Below, one piece after another: positions 1 through 3,582 of a stretch of 10,631 nucleotides of DNA (its first letter is position 1; each line of letters begins with the position of its first letter). Position numbers and translations under genes: made by a program. The notes under the pieces are model-generated. The model ran no database searches. It was not told the DNA's origin and saw only the letters and a list, made by a program, of their open reading frames with translations. Source of the stretch: Patescibacteria group bacterium UBA7522 (lineage in GTDB: Bacteria; Patescibacteriota; CPR2; UBA1875); the NCBI GenBank assembly GCA_002476865.1, contig DLNA01000029.1:1-10631 (forward strand). The letters are read 5' to 3'.

Positions 1-3
1 TAA

Positions 4-9
4 TCCTTT
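4..9 (-). promoter_or_regulatory. Shine-Dalgarno-like site of a gene starting beyond the left edge
   Basis: On the minus strand the last bases of the window read AAAGGATTA. This resembles the purine-rich ribosome binding sites used by the other genes here (AAGGAT before the 281-511 gene, AAAGGA before gyrB). It sits downstream of a promoter-like sequence at 250-277, so a further minus-strand gene probably starts a few bases outside the window. No coding sequence of it is visible, so this is inference from position and motif. Confidence 0.35.
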
Positions 10-53
10 CTTGTTCGTTATTTAGAACATCCCTCCAAATATTGTTAGAGTGA

Positions 54-88
54 TTGTTTTGCTTTTCCTCGAGAAAAAAGCAAAACAA
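54..88. repeat. 13-bp perfect inverted repeat (AT-rich hairpin)
   Basis: Arms 54-66 (TTGTTTTGCTTTT) and 76-88 (AAAAGCAAAACAA) are exact reverse complements around a 9-nt loop containing CTCGAG. It abuts the terminator-like hairpin at 89-109 with no gap, giving two hairpins in tandem. On the minus strand it follows that terminator's U-run and could be a second terminator stem or part of a leader structure. The stem has only two G-C pairs, so its strength is doubtful. Confidence 0.6.
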
Positions 89-109
89 AAAACACGCCCT
101 CCGTGTTTT
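89..109 (-). terminator. Intrinsic terminator-like hairpin
   Basis: Arms 89-96 (AAAACACG) and 102-109 (CGTGTTTT) pair perfectly around the loop CCCTC. In minus-strand RNA the 3' arm runs into a T-rich tail (TTTTTTGTTTTGC), the form of a Rho-independent terminator. It lies about 170 nt past the stop of the 281-511 gene and about 80 nt before the Shine-Dalgarno-like site at the edge. It may therefore end transcripts from the right or attenuate a left-hand gene transcribed from the promoter at 250-277. The plus-strand side also has some T residues, so two-way action is possible. Confidence 0.6.
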
Positions 110-139
110 CGTATATATTATTTTAGGTTTTGTCTAAAT

Positions 140-164
140 CCTCAGTCCATGGGCCTAAGTCCAT
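140..164. repeat. Short tandem direct repeat, 11 bp with 14-bp period
   Basis: CCTCAGTCCAT (140-150) and CCTAAGTCCAT (154-164) differ at one base and are separated by GGG. On the minus strand this reads as two ATGGACTNAGG units inside the presumed leader of an off-window gene. An ATGG/CCAT stem can form across the first unit. The function is unknown. The first unit also opens a 13-codon frame ending in TAA, but it has no ribosome binding site and I do not call it a gene. Confidence 0.5.
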
Positions 165-249
165 AGAAGTGATTTTTTAAATTTTTGTTTTTATTTTTTG
201 GTTTATTTACTGCCCTTAGGTTTTAACCCAAAAACATTCAAGTAAATCC

Positions 250-277
250 AATATATTATAAAAAATAAACAAGTCAA
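250..277 (-). promoter_or_regulatory. Putative sigma-70-type promoter
   Basis: On the minus strand TTGACT (277-272) is followed after 16 bp by TATATT (255-250), in very AT-rich sequence immediately past the stop of the 281-511 gene. Transcription would start near 243 and run off the left edge through the repeat at 140-164, the hairpins at 54-109 and the Shine-Dalgarno-like site at 4-9. That implies a long structured leader of about 240 nt for the next gene. In such AT-rich DNA, promoter-like hexamers can arise by chance. Confidence 0.45.
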
Positions 278-280
278 GAA

Positions 281-511
281 TTATTTAATACTAGTTAGTT
301 CTTTTAATTTTGCCGAGAGCCAGCCGGATGAAAAAGTAAGAGACAAAAAACCGATAAAAAGCCACAAATATCCCAAATCAAAACTACCATATCTTTTGAT
401 CTCGTACTGAATCTGAATTAAATTTTCAGTAAAATAATCTTTTGGAATAAAATAAACAAAAGACGCAATTAAGGCCATCGCCACAAAAATGAATAAAATG
501 TTTTTCTTCAT
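281..511 (-). CDS. Small hypothetical membrane protein (76 aa)
   Basis: I do not recognise this 76-residue protein. It has a KK start followed by a hydrophobic helix at about residues 5-22, a short polar segment with KDY and YEIKRYG (about 24-43), and a second helix at about 46-65 (LGYLWLFIGFLSL). It ends in a Lys-containing tail. Two membrane helices with both ends probably cytoplasmic is an inference. The ATG at 511 is preceded by AAGGAT at a suitable distance, and another ATG 7 bases upstream is out of frame. Support for a real gene comes from this ribosome binding site, the membrane-protein composition and the structured leader (519-649), which shares a 14-nt core with the leader of the surface protein gene upstream. 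No catalytic motif is visible. A link to the surface protein, for example as an anchoring partner, is only suggested by adjacency and shared leader. Confidence 0.65.
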   Translation of the reverse strand: MKKNILFIFVAMALIASFVYFIPKDYFTENLIQIQYEIKRYGSFDLGYLWLFIGFLSLTFSSGWLSAKLKELTSIK

Positions 512-518
512 TTTTCAT

Positions 519-649
519 CCTTTGGCCTAAAAAAAATGGCCTTCACCTAAAGGTGACGGTCATTAAATTTTGGCCGGTTTCACCACTATATCCTCTGCCC
601 TAAGACAGAATCCTCGTTGCTCTAAGGTGACCAATAATGAAACAACGAG
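519..649 (-). promoter_or_regulatory. Structured 5' leader, candidate cis-regulatory RNA (copy 2)
   Basis: Read on the minus strand, a 7-bp inverted repeat CTCGTTG/CAACGAG (649-643 with 619-613) encloses TGGTCACC. Next comes a small hairpin TCTG/CAGA with a GGG-containing loop (609-594). Then follows the core AGTGGTGAAACCGG (587-574), identical to 3338-3325 in the surface-protein leader. A terminator-like hairpin (561-538) with a run of eight T ends just before the Shine-Dalgarno AAGGA (523-519). UCACC sequences occur both in the terminator 5' arm and near 631-626, and each could pair with the GGUGA of the core. Alternative folds are therefore possible, as expected for an attenuator or riboswitch. 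No known riboswitch class was recognised. Confidence 0.5.
529..561 (-). terminator. Terminator-like hairpin directly upstream of a start codon
   Basis: In minus-strand RNA the arms 561-552 and 547-538 pair around a TTTA loop. They give a closed 5-bp TCACC/GGTGA top and a lower part with two mismatches, followed by one A and eight T (536-529). The U-run ends only 18 bases before the ATG of the 281-511 gene and touches its ribosome binding site region. It therefore looks like a conditional terminator in that gene's leader. It may also serve as the terminator of the surface protein gene, about 200 bp upstream. Confidence 0.5.
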
Positions 650-711
650 TCAAAGATATTCCTGTATTTTAATTTTAATTTGCAATTACGTCATTAAATT
701 ATTACAAACAC

Positions 712-754
712 GCCAAAATTGCAATTGGCATAAATCCCAATTTTTCTAAAAATT
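712..754. repeat. Two weak inverted repeats after the surface protein gene
   Basis: GCCAA/TTGGC (712-716 with 725-729) and AATTTTT/AAAAATT (739-745 with 748-754) lie within 55 bp of the stop of the surface protein gene. Neither is followed on the minus strand by a clear T-run, so they are poor intrinsic terminators. They may protect the mRNA 3' end or be chance palindromes in AT-rich sequence. Bases 661-711 hold nothing I can call. Confidence 0.3.
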
Positions 755-764
755 ATTAGGAGAC

Positions 765-3227
765 CTATTGCTCTGATTTTTTGGCTAACGATCTGAACAA
801 AACAACACTGACTAGAGTAATTACTAACGAAATTAACCAATAATTGTTACAAAACCAAGTTGCCGTATAATCGCCGTGCAGTAAATAATGTAGAAGCCAG
901 GCCAAAATACCTGCCGCTGTAGGCCAAAGATAATAATACTTTCTTGTTTTACTCTCACGATCAGACCCTTTAACAACTCCCCCCATAAAAGAGTTAACAA
1001 CAATTAGTCCGATGGTAACGATCCACCACCATGGGCAAACCGTATCCGAAGATCCCTTTACGTCGTCTACCTCTTCTTTTTCGGGCTCATCCTCTTCTCC
1101 CAAAACTTCTTCAATCGATTCCTCTTCTTCTAAAACATCCTCTTCTTCGGGCGTAGCTGCCGGAGTTAAATTGGCCACAGGAGTTAGGATTGATCCACCA
1201 CCAGTATTATCATCTGTATCTTGGTTTGGCCCCTCTTGATTATTTTCTTCTTCGTTATTTTCTTCCTCGGAATAATTTTGTATTGTAACCCTTCTTCCGT
1301 GCTCAGTTGGATTACCGATATCGTCATAACATCTAACTAGATAATCATAAAGACCATCTTCCAGAGGACCAAATTCAAAACCAAATATGTCACTCATAAT
1401 TGAAGATATAAAAGGAATTACACCGCCATCTGTGATTCTTTGCATATTCGTAAAAGGACCACCATTAAGAGAAATTTCGCATCTTTCAATTTCTGTTCCT
1501 TCGATTCTAACCTCAAACGAATCACCCTCTTTTGTTGACTCATCATCTGGCGTTGGTGTCTCAAAGACAAACTCAGGCCCCGTATTGTCAACCACAACAT
1601 TGTGCCAATCAACCGAACCAGCATCTTTATTTCCTGCCGCATCTCTTGCTTCAAGCTTTATGGTATAAAAACCATCCGGGAATTTAGTTGTGTCCCATAT
1701 AAAATATGGCTCGATATAAGAACTAGAATCATAGACAACACCTGGGCCCCAAACTGTAGCGCCCGAAGAATTAGCAACAACAAACCAATAGCGCCACATA
1801 TTATCATCGGTCACAACACCTCTAACTTCAACCGAGCCACTAACTTTAACTCCATCATCCGGAGTTAAAATATCAACATCCGGTGCAGTCCAATCCGCTG
1901 TGATACTACAAATATTTGACCATTCGGAATAAAGACCCGCCCTATCCAAAGCCCTAACTTTAATATAGTGTATTCCTTCATTCAGGGCGCCGGAATGTTC
2001 AGATAAGGTTTTAAAAGTAGACCAGGTAGCCCTTCCTCCGCCCGGCAAGGGATAGTCAATCCAGTAATCATAACCAACCAAGCCGTTTTCTAAATTATCT
2101 ACCGAGTCCGTCCACTGAACTTTTATTGACTTCGAACTTGTGACAGAACCACAGGACAAAGTCGGATTTTCAAAACCCGTTACCATTGGCGTTGTTGGTG
2201 TCGTTGCATCGTAATAATAATGAACCGAATTACTCCACTCTCCGTAATTATTTTCGCAATCCATCGCTCGAACTCTTATTGTTACACCACCCTGCTCTGA
2301 TGGGGCGGGAATATGATTGCGCCAAGTGACCGAGCCCTCTGTTGTTCGGTAGGGACCTCCAGAAAAAGTATGGCCGTCGTCATAAATATATTCTATTTGA
2401 TATTGGCAAATACCGTCGCTATCAGTTGACTCCGTCCAGTCATTAAGAATAGGCACCGTATTAAAGTACTGCCCACTCGAAGGGAAAATTATTACTGGTA
2501 CAGTCGGGTAATCCTCTTCTGGCTCTTCAATTGCTTCGCAGGCGTCTCCAGTTCCATTGCCATCCGTGTCGAGCTGATCTTGGTTTGAAACATCCGGACA
2601 ATTATCGCAGGCGTCTCCAACACCGTCTCCGTCCGTATCAAGCTGATCAGCGTTTGGCGTGACGGGACAATTGTCGCTATCATCCGGAACACCGTCACCG
2701 TCTGTGTCTAAAGGATCTGATTCACAATCCGGAGAGTTTAGAATTGTTACACTAATAGAATAAGAATCTCCCCAGATAGCATTTGGATCAACGGACGGAT
2801 TGGTTGATGTGTTGGGCCTTGCTGATATATTAACAACGGCCGAATCGTCTAATCCACAAATCCAGCCACCATAATAAGCTGGCTTATTTTTGCTGTTATT
2901 ATCGCCCAAGAGTGTAAAGGGTAAACCGGTGTCAGTTTCGTAAATAGCCCCATTAACGCTAAACTCCACTGTTCCAACCGCATTACCAACATCAGCTAAT
3001 ATATTATAGCCACTAGCATAAGTTGCGGCGTCAATAATCATGCCATTGGTTAAGACCGAGAATTGTTGAGTTGAGGCGTCGTACAACTTAAAACCGTTAA
3101 TAACATTGTTTGGATTTTTATTAGTACTCGCATAAACAGAATTTGCCGGAAAAATCCCCAAAAGAAGCTGAGAAATTACAAGTAATGCGGAGATTTTTTT
3201 AATTTTTTCTAATAATTTCATTTTCAT
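765..3227 (-). CDS. Surface protein with thrombospondin type 3 repeats and a three-helix C-terminal membrane anchor
   Basis: This is a probable exported, calcium-binding envelope protein of 820 residues. I chose the ATG at 3227: GAGGAT precedes it, and the product begins with a typical signal peptide (Lys-rich start, hydrophobic LLVISQLLLGIF, likely cut after NSVYA, residue 33). The longer frame back to 3389 reads through a structured leader and would bury the signal peptide. After an N-terminal domain (about 34-165) come three TSP3 units (about 172-231) with DTDGDG and DNCP motifs, known in this family to bind calcium. Two Fn3-like segments follow (about 245-340 and 347-445, with WS/GEWSN motifs), then two Ig-like or bacterial-surface-like segments (about 448-552 and 553-650). 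An Asp/Glu/Asn-rich stalk (652-728) leads to three hydrophobic helices (about 730-752, 764-783, 796-815), the first starting CPWWWI. Domain names beyond TSP3 are from pattern only. The role could be adhesion or cell-surface coat. It has its own promoter (3483-3511). Confidence 0.85.
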   Translation of the reverse strand: MKMKLLEKIKKISALLVISQLLLGIFPANSVYASTNKNPNNVINGFKLYDASTQQFSVLTNGMIIDAATYASGYNILADVGNAVGTVEFSVNGAIYETDTGLPFTLLGDNNSKNKPAYYGGWICGLDDSAVVNISARPNTSTNPSVDPNAIWGDSYSISVTILNSPDCESDPLDTDGDGVPDDSDNCPVTPNADQLDTDGDGVGDACDNCPDVSNQDQLDTDGNGTGDACEAIEEPEEDYPTVPVIIFPSSGQYFNTVPILNDWTESTDSDGICQYQIEYIYDDGHTFSGGPYRTTEGSVTWRNHIPAPSEQGGVTIRVRAMDCENNYGEWSNSVHYYYDATTPTTPMVTGFENPTLSCGSVTSSKSIKVQWTDSVDNLENGLVGYDYWIDYPLPGGGRATWSTFKTLSEHSGALNEGIHYIKVRALDRAGLYSEWSNICSITADWTAPDVDILTPDDGVKVSGSVEVRGVVTDDNMWRYWFVVANSSGATVWGPGVVYDSSSYIEPYFIWDTTKFPDGFYTIKLEARDAAGNKDAGSVDWHNVVVDNTGPEFVFETPTPDDESTKEGDSFEVRIEGTEIERCEISLNGGPFTNMQRITDGGVIPFISSIMSDIFGFEFGPLEDGLYDYLVRCYDDIGNPTEHGRRVTIQNYSEEENNEEENNQEGPNQDTDDNTGGGSILTPVANLTPAATPEEEDVLEEEESIEEVLGEEDEPEKEEVDDVKGSSDTVCPWWWIVTIGLIVVNSFMGGVVKGSDRESKTRKYYYLWPTAAGILAWLLHYLLHGDYTATWFCNNYWLISLVITLVSVVLFRSLAKKSEQ
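2535..2708 (-). repeat. Thrombospondin type 3 repeat array (coding)
   Basis: Three units encode DTDGDG or DTDGNG followed by a Gly/Asp/Cys-rich end. The first two carry DNCP, and the third is shortened, ending GDACE. At DNA level the motif GCAGGCGTCTCCA recurs at 2538-2550 and 2607-2619, a 69-bp period equal to 23 codons. The acidic loops and paired cysteines are the known calcium-binding and disulfide pattern of this repeat. The short, similar units suggest growth by tandem duplication. Confidence 0.85.
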
Positions 3228-3230
3228 TTT

Positions 3231-3366
3231 ATCCTCGCTTGCGGCTTTTAACCGCCTAAGTCCCTCCGTTGAACAAATAAAACCGATCACCTTTTCTCCA
3301 GCAAAAAATCTGAAGAAAGCGTGACCGGTTTCACCACTTGCTATTTCCCATAGGCACTTGTGACCA
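3231..3366 (-). promoter_or_regulatory. Structured 5' leader, candidate cis-regulatory RNA (copy 1)
   Basis: On the minus strand the order is TGGTCAC (3366-3360), a hairpin with a one-base bulge and GGG loop (3356-3339), then the core AGTGGTGAAACCGG (3338-3325). The end of the core is the 5' arm of a long hairpin (3331-3280). Its outer stem AAACCGGTCAC/GTGATCGGTTT has 11 pairs with one G-U, and it continues inward through a second stem of about 10 pairs (CTTTCTTCAG with CTGGAGAAAAG, one bulge). The 3' side runs into TTTTATTTG, like an intrinsic terminator. A GCGG/CCGC hairpin follows near 3254-3240, directly before the Shine-Dalgarno GAGGA. The upstream GGTCAC could alternatively pair with GTGATC, which would open the long hairpin. 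It belongs to the surface protein mRNA if that starts near 3476. Confidence 0.55.
3280..3331 (-). terminator. Long leader hairpin with U-rich 3' flank (possible attenuator)
   Basis: Arms 3331-3321 and 3290-3280 pair over 11 positions, with one G-U in minus-strand RNA. The interior is extended by a second stem (3319-3310 with 3301-3291, one bulged A), leaving the loop ATTTTTTG. About 21 base pairs make this the strongest hairpin I found in the window. T residues after the stem give it a terminator-like character, about 50 nt before the start codon. It may instead be only a folded domain of the leader RNA. Confidence 0.5.
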
Positions 3367-3482
3367 TCGCTACCGAAAAGCGCACCCATAAGTCAAAGCA
3401 TTCACATCTATTTAATTTTACAGAATCCGATCTAACTCCTTAGATTATAATCCAAAAAGTTATCCTACCAGAATCTAAATTA

Positions 3483-3511
3483 AATATATTCCTAATAACA
3501 CAGTTCGTCAA
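3483..3511 (-). promoter_or_regulatory. Putative sigma-70-type promoter of the surface protein gene
   Basis: On the minus strand TTGACG (3511-3506) is followed after exactly 17 bp by TATATT (3488-3483), close to the sigma-70 consensus. Transcription would begin near 3476, giving a leader of about 250 nt that contains the structured element at 3231-3366. A perfect TATAAT also occurs at 3449-3444, but it has no good -35 box, so I rank it second. Confidence 0.6.
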
Positions 3512-3523
3512 TATAGTTATACA

Positions 3524-3547
3524 CAAAAGCGCTTAAAAGCACTTTTG
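3524..3547 (-). terminator. Probable gyrA terminator hairpin
   Basis: In minus-strand RNA, CAAAAGTGC (3547-3539) pairs with GCGCTTTTG (3532-3524) over nine positions with one G-U, around the loop TTTTAA. It lies 36 bp past the gyrA stop. The G-U pair would be a C-A mismatch on the plus strand, so the structure favours minus-strand transcripts. The following bases (TGTATAAC) are not a proper T-run, so termination may be weak. Confidence 0.45.
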
Positions 3548-3582
3548 GGCATGAAATAAATTAAATCTCAATATTTATTCTT

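Noticed and set aside
153..162. GCCTAAGTCC shared with 3254-3263
   Set aside because: A 10-mer recurs by chance many times in about 10 kb, so on its own it does not link the two leaders.
123..164. 13-codon peptide frame on the minus strand (MDLGPWTEDLDKT)
   Set aside because: There is no ribosome binding site, it is very short, and it is explained by the tandem repeat. It could be a leader peptide only if conserved in relatives.
1012..1239. Plus-strand open frame rich in Ser (and others at 1387-1668, 1602-1868, 5654-5875, 5862-6155, 6013-6423, 8056-8298, 9387-9650)
   Set aside because: They lie antisense inside well-supported minus-strand genes, have no recognisable domains, and their composition mirrors the opposite strand (Ser from acidic codons).
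1418..1654. Minus-strand open frames overlapping the surface protein and gyrA genes (also 2492-2698 and 5826-6182)
   Set aside because: They are out-of-frame shadows within genes whose correct frame shows clear domains.
3231..3366. Cobalamin riboswitch, suggested by GGGAA...GGTGAAA.CC order in this leader
   Set aside because: The characteristic later core (CCGCNACTG-type segment) is absent, and the second copy at 519-649 lacks the GGGAA spacing. The c-di-GMP-I, TPP, glycine and THF cores also do not fit.
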